The notes beneath the pieces are model-generated. The model was not told the DNA's origin. It ran no database searches and saw nothing but the letters and a program-made list of their open reading frames with translations. DNA of 64,000 nucleotides from contig AODO01000014.1 of assembly GCA_000341795.1 (NCBI GenBank), positions 62,001-126,000 on the forward strand, written 5' to 3'. Each line of letters begins with the position of its first letter. The stretch's first letter is position 1. This stretch comes from Rhodococcus triatomae BKS 15-14. GTDB lineage: Bacteria > Actinomycetota > Actinomycetes > Mycobacteriales > Mycobacteriaceae. Shown here piece by piece: positions 1 to 8,698 of the stretch. The position numbers and the translations under genes are program-made.

Positions 1-170
1 GGCTTCCGCTGGAGCAGCGGAGTACCGACCTGCGCCTCCAGGCGCTTGATCGCCCGGCTCGCATTGGGCTGTGCCATGCCTGCGATCCGGGCTGCCGCAC
101 TGAGACTTCCGTGATCGTCCACGCCGACGACGAGTTCCAGGACGTCGAGGTCGGGCCACTCACGATGCAT
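1..170 (-). CDS. LysR-family regulator, N-terminal part (runs off the window)
   Basis: Reading leftward from the ATG at 170, 56 codons are present before the window ends. They form a classic LysR winged helix-turn-helix: a short start (MHREWPDLDVLEL), then GSLSAAARIAGMAQPNASRA, then IKRLEAQVGTPLLQRK. The ligand-binding domain lies outside the window. The gene is divergent from a YeiH-type membrane protein 93 bases away. This repeats the yeiE-yeiH arrangement of enterobacteria, where the LysR protein lies next to the transporter gene, so control of the neighbour is likely but inferred. A perfect palindrome lies between the two starts. Confidence 0.9.
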   Translation of the reverse strand, partial: MHREWPDLDVLELVVGVDDHGSLSAAARIAGMAQPNASRAIKRLEAQVGTPLLQRK

Positions 171-198
171 TCCCAAATCATATGCCAACTCTGTAGGA

Positions 199-215
199 CA
201 TATCGTTTCGATATG
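199..215. promoter_or_regulatory. Perfect palindrome in LysR/YeiH divergent promoter
   Basis: CATATCGTTTCGATATG has two perfect 7-base arms around TTT. It contains a T-N11-A core (T201, A213), the usual LysR-type binding pattern. It lies in the 93-base gap between the divergent starts at 170 and 264. It is probably the operator for the LysR protein encoded at 1-170. Confidence 0.65.
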
Positions 216-263
216 AGGCAATGGTGAGATGACGACTACCGCGCCGCCACCGGGTGGACCAGT

Positions 264-1349
264 GTGATCGGTATGTCCAGTGAAGTGCGAAACCTCCCGG
301 AGTCGACAGCCGACCGCCTGCCCGAGGCGGCGACGACGGGCGCACCGTCCGCGGGCTCGGCTCGCGGACGGTGGGCGGGCGTCACGGCCGGCGTCGCCCT
401 GTGCGTCGTCGGTGCGGCTGTCGCGATGGGGATCGGCCGACTGGTTCCGGCGGTCAACCCGATGCTGATCGCGATCGTCGCGGGCGCTCTGGTGTCGAAC
501 CTGGTCGCGGTACCCGGCTGGATCAAGCCCGGGCTGGACTTCTCCGCCAAGCGACTCCTTCGTGTCGGTGTGGCGCTGCTCGGTCTGCAGCTGATGTTCA
601 GCGACGTCGTCGGGCTCGGGTGGGGAGTGATCGCCGTCGTCGTCGCGATCGTCGCACTCGGGATCGCAGGCACCCTGTACCTCGGAAAGCTGCTGGGCCT
701 GTCCTGGACCCAGCGTGTCCTCATCGCATGCGGCTTCTCGATCTGCGGTGCCGCCGCGGTCGCGGCCACGGACGGTGTGGTCGGCGCGAAAGAAGAGGAA
801 CTGCTCACCGCTGTGGCACTGGTGGTCGTCTTCGGCACGCTGATGATCCCGGCGATCCCACTGCTTTCCGGCGCGTTCGGGTTGACCGACAGCCAGGCCG
901 GCATGTGGGCGGGCGGTTCGATCCACGAGGTCGCGCAGGTCGTCGCGGCCGGCGGCATGATCGGCGGCGGTGCGCTCGCCGTCGCGACGGTGGTCAAGCT
1001 CGCCCGGGTCCTGATGCTCGCCCCCGTCATGGCCTACCTGGGTGCCCGTCAGCGACGGGCGGCCCAGGGTGCCGCCGAGGAGCGAACCCAGCCGCCGCTT
1101 GTTCCGCTGTTCGTCATCGGGTTCCTGGCGTGCGTCGCGCTGCGGTCGTCCGGGCTGCTGCCGCAGGCGGCGCTCGACCTGGCCAGGCTCGCCCAGACCG
1201 CCCTCCTCACCACCGCGATGTTCGCGCTCGGCCTCGGCGTCCGTGTGGGTCTGCTGCGCGCGGTCGGACCGAGGCCCTTCGTGCTCGCCGCGGCGTCCAC
1301 CGTGTGGGTGGCGGGCATCGCGCTCGTCGGGACCGTGCTCGTCGCCTGA
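264..1349 (+). CDS. YeiH/UPF0324-family integral membrane protein, putative anion (sulfate-type) exporter
   Basis: A 361-residue hydrophobic protein with about ten predicted membrane segments after a roughly 35-residue polar N-terminus. Family signatures are visible: LRVGVALLGLQL early on and the strongly conserved CGFSICGAAAVAA, corresponding to the SICG-x-SAIAA motif of YeiH proteins. The family is annotated as putative sulfate exporter, but substrate evidence is thin. GTG 264 gives MIGMSS; ATG 273, three codons later, is an equally plausible start. The divergent LysR gene is the likely regulator. Membrane location is certain from the composition; the substrate is not. Confidence 0.85.
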   Translation: MIGMSSEVRNLPESTADRLPEAATTGAPSAGSARGRWAGVTAGVALCVVGAAVAMGIGRLVPAVNPMLIAIVAGALVSNLVAVPGWIKPGLDFSAKRLLRVGVALLGLQLMFSDVVGLGWGVIAVVVAIVALGIAGTLYLGKLLGLSWTQRVLIACGFSICGAAAVAATDGVVGAKEEELLTAVALVVVFGTLMIPAIPLLSGAFGLTDSQAGMWAGGSIHEVAQVVAAGGMIGGGALAVATVVKLARVLMLAPVMAYLGARQRRAAQGAAEERTQPPLVPLFVIGFLACVALRSSGLLPQAALDLARLAQTALLTTAMFALGLGVRVGLLRAVGPRPFVLAAASTVWVAGIALVGTVLVA

Positions 1350-1481
1350 CCGCGCCGGCAGCGCAGGGTGGGTGCACCGCGCGCCCCTCGGACACGCGAT
1401 GATGTTGCGCAGGACGACGAACCTCGCGTCCCGCCGCGCCGACCACCACGACGGGTCGCGAACACAACAGGAGAGAAACAC

Positions 1482-1973
1482 ATGGCCTTCGCAGGCAACG
1501 TGGACGAGCTGGCCCTGCTCCAGACCGTCCGGCTCAAGGAATCGGTGACGGCTCCGGCCCTCGCGGCTCAGCTGGGGGTCTCGGAGTCCTCCGCTCAGGC
1601 CGCGTTGACCGCTCTCGTCGCGATGGGCCGCGCCACCGAGAACGCGGGCGCCGTCGCGCTGAACGAGGCGGGTCTCGCGGAGCTGGAGAACCAGCTCGAC
1701 GCAGAGCGGGTCTCCATCGACGAGTTCCTCTTCGCCGAGGTCGTCGAGCGCTTCGAGCCCCTCGACGCAGAGTTCGGCGACGTGGAGGGAGACGCGGACA
1801 AGCTGGCCGACCTCGACCGCCGCGCCGCCGACGTCTTCGACGACGTCTCCGCGTACGTGCCGCGTCTCGCCCGCTACCAGGAGCTGCTCGCCGGCTCCGT
1901 CGACGACCCTGATGCGTACGCCGTGGTGTGGTCCGAACTCCGTCAGGAGATCCTCAGCGCCGCCGCGAACTGA
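1482..1973 (+). CDS. Small acidic protein with an N-terminal HTH-like region, unknown function
   Basis: A 163-residue protein started at ATG 1482, which has a good ribosome binding site (CAGGAGAG) seven bases upstream; the frame is open further upstream but that part is not protein-like. Residues about 5-60 (DELALLQTVRLKESVTAPAL through LGVSESSAQAALTALVAMGR) look like a winged helix-turn-helix of MarR/ArsR size. The remainder is acidic and helical, with FAEVVERFEPLDAEFGD near the middle. I do not recognise a named family. It may be a small regulator or a protein-binding adaptor. It precedes, but is not clearly co-transcribed with, the transporter at 2104. Confidence 0.75.
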   Translation: MAFAGNVDELALLQTVRLKESVTAPALAAQLGVSESSAQAALTALVAMGRATENAGAVALNEAGLAELENQLDAERVSIDEFLFAEVVERFEPLDAEFGDVEGDADKLADLDRRAADVFDDVSAYVPRLARYQELLAGSVDDPDAYAVVWSELRQEILSAAAN

Positions 1974-1982
1974 GCGTCGACA

Positions 1983-2040
1983 TGTGACGTGGTTCACCCC
2001 ACCCCCTTTCGGGGGTATTGAGCAGGTGAGCCACGTCACT
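1983..2040. promoter_or_regulatory. Two CRP/GlxR-like sites nested as a large inverted repeat before the transporter
   Basis: TGTGACGTGGTTCACC at 1983-1998 and GGTGAGCCACGTCACT at 2025-2040 each fit the TGTGA-N6-TCACA pattern of actinobacterial CRP/GlxR with one or two mismatches per site. Their centres are 42 bases apart, about four helical turns. The two 14-base arms (1984-1997 and 2026-2039) are also complementary at 13 of 14 positions, and between them ACCCCC-TTTC-GGGGGT (2001-2016) forms a perfect small hairpin. This may be a looping operator, an RNA structure, or both. Confidence 0.5.
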
Positions 2041-2103
2041 ACCTTCTCTCGCAACCCCGGTGATCACGCCGGGATCCCCCCACATCCTGCGAGAGAGGGA
2101 CCC

Positions 2104-3462
2104 ATGACCACAGTGTCATCGGAATCGGTGTCGCCGACGCCGGCGCCCGGGCGAGGAGCCGAGGCTTCCGCCCAGTCGGGCACGAGCGTGCGCCGCGTGG
2201 CCGTCGCGAGCTGCATCGGCACCACCATCGAGTTCTACGACTTCTTCATCTACGGGACGGCAGCCGCGCTCGTCTTCCCGACCGTGTTCTTCCCGGCCCT
2301 CGGGTCCACCGCAGGTACCGTCGCCTCGTTCGCGACGTTCGCGGTCGCGTTCTTCGCACGACCGGTCGGGGCCATGCTGTTCGGCCACTACGGCGACAGG
2401 ATCGGGCGCAAGAAGACGCTCGTCTCGACGCTGCTGTTGATGGGCATCTCGACGTTGCTCATCGGACTCCTCCCCGGTGCCGACACCATCGGTGTCGCCG
2501 CGCCGCTGATCCTGGTGCTGCTGAGGTTCGCGCAGGGCTTCGCGGTCGGCGGTGAGTGGGCGGGCGCGACACTGCTCACCGCGGAGTACGCGCCACCGGG
2601 CAAACGCGGCCTCTATGCGATGTTCCCGCAGCTCGGTCCGGCTCTCGCGTTCATCCTGTCGTCCGGAACGTTCCTGGTGACCGGCATCTTCCTCGGTGAC
2701 ACGAACGAGGCGTTCCTCTCGTGGGGCTGGCGGATTCCGTTCCTGTTCTCCATCGTTCTCGTCGCCATCGGCCTCTACATGCGGCTCGCGATCGAGGAGA
2801 CGCCGGTCTTCCGGGCGAACCAGGCCGCCGACCGTGCACAGGAGCAGGACCAGCCGCGTCGGCTTCCGTTCGCCGACGCCTGGCGCTACCAGAGCAAGGA
2901 GATTCTGCTCTCGGCCGGTGCGCTCGCGACGCTGTTCGCGTTCTTCTACCTGGGTACCGCGTTCCTCACCAGCTACGGCACCAAGAACCTCGGCTTCTCG
3001 CGGCCGTTCGTGCTGTCGGTGGGCATCGCCTCCGCCTTCGTGTTCGGTGCGGCGATCGTCGTGTCGGCGCTGTACTCCGATCGCATCGGCCGCCGGAAGG
3101 TGATCATGGCGTCCTGCGTGGCCGCGTTCGGCTGGGCGCTGGTGCTGTTCCCGCTGCTCGACACCGGCTCCCCGGTGGCGTTCGCGATCGGCATGTTCGG
3201 CACCCTCGGCATCTTCGGCGTCGCCTACGGGCCGTGCGGTGCGCTGCTTCCCGAGATGTTCGCCACGCGCTACCGGTACACCGGTGCCGGTCTGGGCTAC
3301 AACCTCGCAGGTGTCCTGGGCGGTGCGATCCCGCCGCTGATCGCCGCGCCGCTCGCCGCGTCCTTCGGCGGCATCGCGATCGGCGTGATGCTCGCGATCC
3401 TCGCCGTCCTGAGCTTCTTCTGCACCCGCGCACTGGTCGAGACCAAGGACCTCGCGCTGTAG
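2104..3462 (+). CDS. MFS transporter, metabolite:H+ symporter (MHS/ProP-ShiA type)
   Basis: A 452-residue transporter with about twelve membrane segments. The first segment has the MHS signature ASCIGTTIEFYDFFIYG, and the loop between segments 2 and 3 has GHYGDRIGRKKTL, the MFS motif A. Family members import small organic acids, betaine, proline, shikimate or aromatic acids with protons; the substrate cannot be read from the sequence. ATG 2104 is preceded by GAGAGAGGGA. A strong hairpin follows the stop. CRP-like sites upstream suggest carbon-source control. The next gene, an acyl-CoA synthetase, would fit uptake of a carboxylic acid. Confidence 0.9.
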   Translation: MTTVSSESVSPTPAPGRGAEASAQSGTSVRRVAVASCIGTTIEFYDFFIYGTAAALVFPTVFFPALGSTAGTVASFATFAVAFFARPVGAMLFGHYGDRIGRKKTLVSTLLLMGISTLLIGLLPGADTIGVAAPLILVLLRFAQGFAVGGEWAGATLLTAEYAPPGKRGLYAMFPQLGPALAFILSSGTFLVTGIFLGDTNEAFLSWGWRIPFLFSIVLVAIGLYMRLAIEETPVFRANQAADRAQEQDQPRRLPFADAWRYQSKEILLSAGALATLFAFFYLGTAFLTSYGTKNLGFSRPFVLSVGIASAFVFGAAIVVSALYSDRIGRRKVIMASCVAAFGWALVLFPLLDTGSPVAFAIGMFGTLGIFGVAYGPCGALLPEMFATRYRYTGAGLGYNLAGVLGGAIPPLIAAPLAASFGGIAIGVMLAILAVLSFFCTRALVETKDLAL

Positions 3463-3466
3463 GTTC

Positions 3467-3523
3467 CTCCGCCCGGTGGAGTGTCCGGTTGTCGCACAGT
3501 TGCCGGCACCCCACCGGGCGGAG
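3467..3523 (+). terminator. Long hairpin after the MHS transporter
   Basis: CTCCGCCCGGTGG (3467-3479) and CCACCGGGCGGAG (3511-3523) form a perfect 13-bp stem. The 31-base loop can form an inner GTGTCCGG/CCGGCAC stem. There is no T-tract, as is common in high-GC actinobacteria. It begins four bases after the transporter stop. Confidence 0.65.
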
Positions 3524-3603
3524 TATGTCGTGGATCACATCACTGCGAGTACGTTCGAGAGAGACAGCCCGTCGCCGGCCGGCGGGGCTCGAGGAGGACT
3601 GAC

Positions 3604-5289
3604 ATGACCCGGACCCCGTCCGCCGAAGCGATCGACCGGACTTCGTCCGTGGGGGAGATCGCGCTTCCCAGCTACGCCTCGGGCCCGTGGGACGCCCCGA
3701 TGCTGGGCGACACGATCGGTGACAACTTCGATCGGACCGTCGCCGCGCACGGTGATCGCGACGCGCTGGTCGAGCACGCCACCGGGCGGCGGTGGACCTA
3801 CACCGAACTGGCCGTCGAGGTCGACGAACTCGCCGCGGGCTTCCTCGCCCACGGGCTCGGCAAGGGCGACCGGGTCGGGATCTGGGCCCCGAACTGCGCC
3901 GAATGGACCATGGTGCAGTACGCGACCGCGAAGATCGGCGCGATCCTGGTCAACATCAACCCCGCCTACCGCTCGCACGAACTGCAGTACGTGCTCGAGC
4001 AGGCCGGGATCCGCACCCTCGTCTCCGCCGCCGCGTTCAAGACCTCCGACTACGCCGCGATGATCACCGAGGTCCGCCCGAACTGTCCCGCACTGGAATC
4101 GGTGATCCTGCTCGGCGGCGACGACTGGAACGCCCTGCTCGCCGACGGAGCCCGCGCCCTGGCCGCAGACGAGGGCGCCGTGTCGTCGGCGCAGGCGTCG
4201 CTGTCCGCGGACGACCCGATCAACATCCAGTACACCTCGGGGACAACGGGATTCCCGAAGGGTGCCACCCTCAGCCACCACAACATCCTCAACAACGGCT
4301 ATTTCGTCGGGGAACTGTGCCACTACACCGAGGCGGACCGCGTGTGCATTCCGGTGCCGTTCTACCACTGCTTCGGGATGGTGATGGGCAACCTCGCGTG
4401 CACCAGTCACGGTGCGGCGATGGTGATTCCCGCGCCCGCGTTCGACCCGAAGGCCACGCTCGACGCGGTGCAGGCCGAACGGTGCACCTCCCTGTACGGC
4501 GTCCCGACGATGTTCATCGCCGAACTCGCCGAACCCGACTTCGAGAACTACGACCTGTCGAGCCTGCGCACCGGGATCATGGCGGGCTCACCGTGCCCGG
4601 TGGAGGTGATGAAGCAGGTCATCGAACGGATGGGCATGAGCGAGGTCTCCATCTGCTACGGCATGACCGAGACGTCACCGGTGTCCCTGCAGACCCGATC
4701 CGACGACACCATCGACCAGCGGGTGTCCACGGTCGGCCGCGTCGGCCCCCATCTCGAGGTCAAGATCGTCGATCCCGCCACCGGGCTCACCGTGCCCCGC
4801 GGTGCGGCCGGTGAACTGTGCACCCGCGGGTACTCGGTGATGCTCGGGTACTGGAACAACCCGGAGAAGACCGCCGAGGCGATCGACGCGGCACGGTGGA
4901 TGCACACCGGGGACATCGGCGTCATGGACGCCGACGGCTACGTGGCCATCACCGGGCGCATCAAGGACATGGTCATCCGCGGCGGTGAGAACATCTACCC
5001 CCGCGAGATCGAGGAGTTCCTCTACACCCACCCCGACATCCTCGACGCCCAGGTCATCGGGGTGCCCGACGAGAAGTACGGCGAGGAACTGATGGCGTGG
5101 GTGCGGATGCGGGAGGGCGCCGCCCGTCTGGATGCCGACGCGGTCCGCGAGTTCTGCACCGGCAAACTCGCCCGCTACAAGATTCCCCGCTACGTCCACG
5201 TCGTCGACGAGTTCCCGATGACGGTCACCGGCAAGGTCCGCAAGGTCGAGATGCGGGAGCTGGCGGTCGAGCTGATCGGGCGTGACTGA
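3604..5289 (+). CDS. Fatty-acyl-CoA synthetase (AMP-binding, FadD type)
   Basis: A 561-residue ANL-superfamily enzyme that activates a carboxylic acid with ATP and CoA. The AMP-binding loop [18 protein letters not shown] begins near residue 210. YGMTETSPV, the [14 protein letters not shown] region, the hinge [20 protein letters not shown] and the C-terminal [11 protein letters not shown] with the catalytic Lys are all present. Length and motifs match medium/long-chain fatty-acid ligases. ATG 3604 follows GAGGAGGA. The gene overlaps the next regulator by 8 bases. With the downstream alcohol and aldehyde dehydrogenases it would complete the conversion of an alcohol to an acyl-CoA. Chain length is not predictable here. 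Confidence 0.92.
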   Translation: MTRTPSAEAIDRTSSVGEIALPSYASGPWDAPMLGDTIGDNFDRTVAAHGDRDALVEHATGRRWTYTELAVEVDELAAGFLAHGLGKGDRVGIWAPNCAEWTMVQYATAKIGAILVNINPAYRSHELQYVLEQAGIRTLVSAAAFKTSDYAAMITEVRPNCPALESVILLGGDDWNALLADGARALAADEGAVSSAQASLSADDPINIQYTSGTTGFPKGATLSHHNILNNGYFVGELCHYTEADRVCIPVPFYHCFGMVMGNLACTSHGAAMVIPAPAFDPKATLDAVQAERCTSLYGVPTMFIAELAEPDFENYDLSSLRTGIMAGSPCPVEVMKQVIERMGMSEVSICYGMTETSPVSLQTRSDDTIDQRVSTVGRVGPHLEVKIVDPATGLTVPRGAAGELCTRGYSVMLGYWNNPEKTAEAIDAARWMHTGDIGVMDADGYVAITGRIKDMVIRGGENIYPREIEEFLYTHPDILDAQVIGVPDEKYGEELMAWVRMREGAARLDADAVREFCTGKLARYKIPRYVHVVDEFPMTVTGKVRKVEMRELAVELIGRD

Positions 5290-6994
5290 GGTAGGCGACA
5301 TGCGGGAAACGTTGCGAGGCGGCCACATCGAGGTTCGACCGGAGATCGAGCTGTCCTGGAAGCGGTCCGCCCTGTGCGGGGTGGACCCCGGCGGCGCATT
5401 CGACGCCGAGCCGGCCACGGACCTCGATCCCTCGTCCCGTCTCCTGCGCGCCGCCCGTCCGGTACTCGACGAGATCGGTGTCCAGATCGAGGGCACCGAC
5501 CTGTGCGTTCTGCTCGCCGACCCGGACTGCCGGATCGTCGCCCGCGTCTTCGACACCCCCGCCGTCGAACGCCGCATGGAACGGCTCGGCGCGATCATCG
5601 GATCGAGATTCGGGGAGGACCGGGCGGGGACCAACGCGCTCGGCACCCCTCTCGAACTGCGCCGTGGCATCGTCGTCAACGGCGACGAGCACTACCTCGA
5701 ACAGTTCCGCGAGTTGAGCTGCTACGGGCACCCGATCATCCACCCGGTCACCCGGCGGGTGGAGGGCATCCTCGACCTGACCTGCATTGCCCCACAGGTC
5801 AACTCGTTGTTCGCGCCGTTCCTCCAGCGGGCTGCGTCCGACATCCAGAAGCGCCTGCTCGACGGCGCCCGGGCCTCCGAGCAGCGCCTCGTCGACGCGT
5901 TCCACCGGGTGTCGCCGCAGGGGCGGCTGGCGGTCGCCGCGATCGGTGAGGACGTCCTGCTCGCCAATCGCGCGGCGCAGGAGATGCTCGACGTGGCCGA
6001 CCACGCCGTCCTTCGTGGGCTCGCCGGTGATCTGCGGCCCGACCAGTCCCGCGTCGTGGACCTCGTACTCGCGTCGGGCGAAGCGGTGACCGTGCACGTC
6101 GACCGCGTCGCCGGGGCGGACGGGGGTGCACTGTTCCGGGTCAGCCCCTCGGAGCGGCGGTCCGTCCCGATTCCGCGCGGATCGACCCGGGTCGAACCGG
6201 GTGCGCGCGTCCGTACCGAACTGCGGCGTCTGCGGGGCACGGGTGAGCCCGTGGCGATTCTCGGGGAACCGGGCACGGGCCGGACCAGTGCCGCCCGGGA
6301 CGTCGCAGGCGACACCGGAACCCGATGGCTCGACGCGACGCAGGTCGTGGTCCAGGGCGTCGACGGGTGGGTCGCGGATCTCGGCGCCCACCTTCGCGGC
6401 GGCGACGTGGTGGTCGTGGAGCAGGTGCACCTGCTGCCGGAATCGGTGTTGTCGCTGCTTGCGTCGGCGCTCGGCGGTGACGGCCCTCGTGTCGTGCTGA
6501 CGGCTGCGCCCGGACCGGATCTGCCAGGCCCGGTCGCGTCGCTCGTGGCGCGCTGCCCCGGGCAGGTGACGCTGCCGCCGCTGCGGCAGCGGCTGACCGA
6601 ACTTCCGGAGCTCGCGCAGGGCGTGCTGGACGAGATCGCGCCCGGAACGCGGCTGACGGCGCCTGCCCTCGCGGCGCTGTCCGCCGCGCAGTGGCCGGGC
6701 AACCTCGCGGAACTGCGTGTCGTTCTCGGCGACACGGCGCGCCGGGTCGCCACGGCCGACGGCGGCCGTTCCGCGGTCCGGATAGCCGTCGACGATCTGC
6801 CCGCGCACTATCGCACCTCCGAACGGCTCGCTCGACTCGGTGGGCGTGAGCGTGCCGAGCGGCAGGCGATCGTCGAGGCCCTCGGCGCGTGCGGTGGGAA
6901 CAAGGTTCACGCGGCGGCGCAACTGGGCATCAGCCGCAGCACCCTGTACGCGCGGATGCGGGCACTGGACATCACGGTGGGTTCGTCGAACTGA
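5282..6994 (+). CDS. AcoR-like GAF/AAA+/Fis-HTH transcriptional regulator
   Basis: A 570-residue regulator, GTG start at 5282 inside the end of the synthetase gene (ATG 5300 is an alternative). Residues about 60-190 form a GAF-type sensor ([49 protein letters not shown]). A reduced AAA+ domain follows, with Walker A-like [13 protein letters not shown] near residue 327 and Walker B-like [10 protein letters not shown], then WPGNLAELR and a Fis helix-turn-helix ([20 protein letters not shown]) at the C-terminus. The GAFTGA loop that contacts sigma-54 is absent, as in other actinobacterial members, which work without sigma-54. It probably activates the dehydrogenase genes just downstream in response to the alcohol, aldehyde or ketone. 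Confidence 0.88.
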   Translation: MTEVGDMRETLRGGHIEVRPEIELSWKRSALCGVDPGGAFDAEPATDLDPSSRLLRAARPVLDEIGVQIEGTDLCVLLADPDCRIVARVFDTPAVERRMERLGAIIGSRFGEDRAGTNALGTPLELRRGIVVNGDEHYLEQFRELSCYGHPIIHPVTRRVEGILDLTCIAPQVNSLFAPFLQRAASDIQKRLLDGARASEQRLVDAFHRVSPQGRLAVAAIGEDVLLANRAAQEMLDVADHAVLRGLAGDLRPDQSRVVDLVLASGEAVTVHVDRVAGADGGALFRVSPSERRSVPIPRGSTRVEPGARVRTELRRLRGTGEPVAILGEPGTGRTSAARDVAGDTGTRWLDATQVVVQGVDGWVADLGAHLRGGDVVVVEQVHLLPESVLSLLASALGGDGPRVVLTAAPGPDLPGPVASLVARCPGQVTLPPLRQRLTELPELAQGVLDEIAPGTRLTAPALAALSAAQWPGNLAELRVVLGDTARRVATADGGRSAVRIAVDDLPAHYRTSERLARLGGRERAERQAIVEALGACGGNKVHAAAQLGISRSTLYARMRALDITVGSSN

Positions 6995-7087
6995 CGGCCA
7001 CGTGTCCGGTGGCGATGTGCGCTGTGCCGCAACGTCACTGGAGCGTCGACCCCGACACGTACCGGGGTGGCGATCGGCCGGCGCCGG

Positions 7088-7104
7088 TGTCCGAAGCTCG
7101 GACA
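7088..7104. promoter_or_regulatory. Perfect 7-3-7 inverted repeat upstream of the aldehyde dehydrogenase
   Basis: TGTCCGAAGCTCGGACA has perfect 7-base arms around AGC, 64 bases before the ATG at 7168, in the 173-base gap after the regulator gene. Size, symmetry and position suit an activator site for the AcoR-like protein. That assignment is inference. Confidence 0.55.
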
Positions 7105-7129
7105 GTTGGCATCGTCGAAACCCGAGAAT

Positions 7130-7145
7130 CATGACGTACGTCACA
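7130..7145. promoter_or_regulatory. CRP/GlxR-like palindrome close to the aldehyde dehydrogenase start
   Basis: The core TGACGTACGTCA (7132-7143) is a perfect 12-base palindrome. The 16-base CATGACGTACGTCACA matches TGTGA-N6-TCACA at eight of ten positions. It is 22 bases upstream of the start codon, where bound protein would block transcription, so repression is more likely than activation. It resembles the sites at 1983-2040. Confidence 0.45.
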
Positions 7146-7167
7146 TCGTCATTTCGAAGGAGTTCCG

Positions 7168-8670
7168 ATGACAGCGATCGCCGACTTCCCGCTCGCCTCC
7201 ACGGTCCAGGGTTTCCTGACCGGCGGGGCCAAGAAGCTCCTGATCGGGGGCGAGTGGGTGGACGCCGCCTCCGGCCGCACGTTCGCGACCTACGACCCCG
7301 CGACCGGGAACGCGCTCACCGAGGTCGCCCACGGGCAGTCCGAGGACGTGGACCGCGCGGTGCGGGCAGCGCGGCGCGCGTTCGACGAGGGGCCGTGGGC
7401 GTCGATGAAGCCCAACCAGCGCGAGCGGCTGATCTGGCGGGTCGGCGACATCCTCTCCGAGCGGGCCGAGGAGTTCGGTCAGCTCGAAGCCCTCGACAAC
7501 GGAAAGTCCGTGGCGATCGCCAGTGCCGTCGACGTGGCCTGGGCTGCCGACGTGTTCCGCTACTACGCGGGCTGGGCCACCAAGATCGAGGGCAGCACCG
7601 TCAACGTGTCGATGCCCTTCGCTCCCGACGCGCAGTTCCACGCCTACACGCTTCGCGAGCCGGTCGGCGTGTGCGGTCTCATCGTGCCCTGGAACTTCCC
7701 CCTGCTGATGGCGGCCTGGAAGCTGGCCCCGGCGCTCGCCGCGGGCAACACGGTGATCCTCAAGCCGGCCGAGCAGACACCGCTGACCGCGCTGCTGCTC
7801 GGTGAGGTGTTCCAGGAGGCCGGCTTCCCGCCCGGCGTCGTCAACATCGTCAGCGGATTCGGAGACGCCGGTGCCGCACTGTCGGCGCACGACGACGTCG
7901 ACAAGGTCGCGTTCACCGGGTCCACCGAGGTCGGCAAGAAGATCGTCGACGCGGCGAAGGGCAACCTCAAGAAGGTCACCCTCGAACTCGGCGGGAAGAG
8001 CCCCAACATCGTGTTCGCGGACGCCGACTTCGACGCCGCCGTCGAGGGATCCGTCAACGCGTGGCTGTTCAACCACGGCCAGTGCTGCGTCGCGGGAACC
8101 CGGATGTTCGTGGAGGACAGTATCTTCGACGAGTTCACCCAGGCCGTTGCAGACGCCGCGAGCCAGGTGAAGATCGGCCCCGGCCTCGACCCCACCACCC
8201 AGCTCGGACCGCTGGTGTCCCAGGAACAGTTCGACAAGGTCACCGGCTATCTCGCGGCCGGTCTCGCCGACGGCGCACGCGCACTGACCGGCGGAAAGCG
8301 GTGGGGAGACACCGGGTACTTCGTCGAGCCCACGGTCTTCGTCGACGTGAAGCCCGAGTTCTCGATCGTGCAGGAGGAGATCTTCGGCCCCGTCGTCGCC
8401 GCGCTGCCGTTCAACGCCGAGGCCGGTGTCGCCGCCGCGGCCAACGACTCGATCTACGGCCTCGCTGCGGGCATCTGGACGAAGGACATCTCGAAGGCGC
8501 ACCGCACCGCACGGCAGATCAAGGCCGGCTCCGTGTGGATCAACCAGTACAACGGCTTCGACACCGCAATGCCGTTCGGCGGCTACAAGCAGTCCGGCTG
8601 GGGCCGTGAGCTCGGCGCGGCGGGCCTCGACGCCTACACGATCACCAAGTCCGTCAACGTCGCACTCTGA
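7168..8670 (+). CDS. NAD(P)-dependent aldehyde dehydrogenase
   Basis: A 500-residue aldehyde dehydrogenase of the phenylacetaldehyde/betaine-aldehyde class, full length. Visible motifs: PWNFPLLMAAWK for cofactor binding, VTLELGGKSPNIV with the general-base Glu near residue 273, NHGQCCVAGTR with catalytic Cys near residue 307, and EEIFGPVV. It oxidises an aldehyde to the acid in the cytoplasm. AAGGAG lies eight bases before ATG 7168. It is followed after 28 bases by an alcohol dehydrogenase on the same strand, so the two probably act in sequence. Two palindromes upstream suggest control by the AcoR-like regulator and a CRP-type protein. Confidence 0.93.
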   Translation: MTAIADFPLASTVQGFLTGGAKKLLIGGEWVDAASGRTFATYDPATGNALTEVAHGQSEDVDRAVRAARRAFDEGPWASMKPNQRERLIWRVGDILSERAEEFGQLEALDNGKSVAIASAVDVAWAADVFRYYAGWATKIEGSTVNVSMPFAPDAQFHAYTLREPVGVCGLIVPWNFPLLMAAWKLAPALAAGNTVILKPAEQTPLTALLLGEVFQEAGFPPGVVNIVSGFGDAGAALSAHDDVDKVAFTGSTEVGKKIVDAAKGNLKKVTLELGGKSPNIVFADADFDAAVEGSVNAWLFNHGQCCVAGTRMFVEDSIFDEFTQAVADAASQVKIGPGLDPTTQLGPLVSQEQFDKVTGYLAAGLADGARALTGGKRWGDTGYFVEPTVFVDVKPEFSIVQEEIFGPVVAALPFNAEAGVAAAANDSIYGLAAGIWTKDISKAHRTARQIKAGSVWINQYNGFDTAMPFGGYKQSGWGRELGAAGLDAYTITKSVNVAL

Positions 8671-8698
8671 CCTGTTCACCGAAGCGAAGGAGAGATTC

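Noticed and set aside
5282-6994. Sigma-54-dependent activator
   Set aside because: The family resemblance is real, but the GAFTGA loop is missing and Mycobacteriales lack sigma-54, so sigma-54 control is not claimed.
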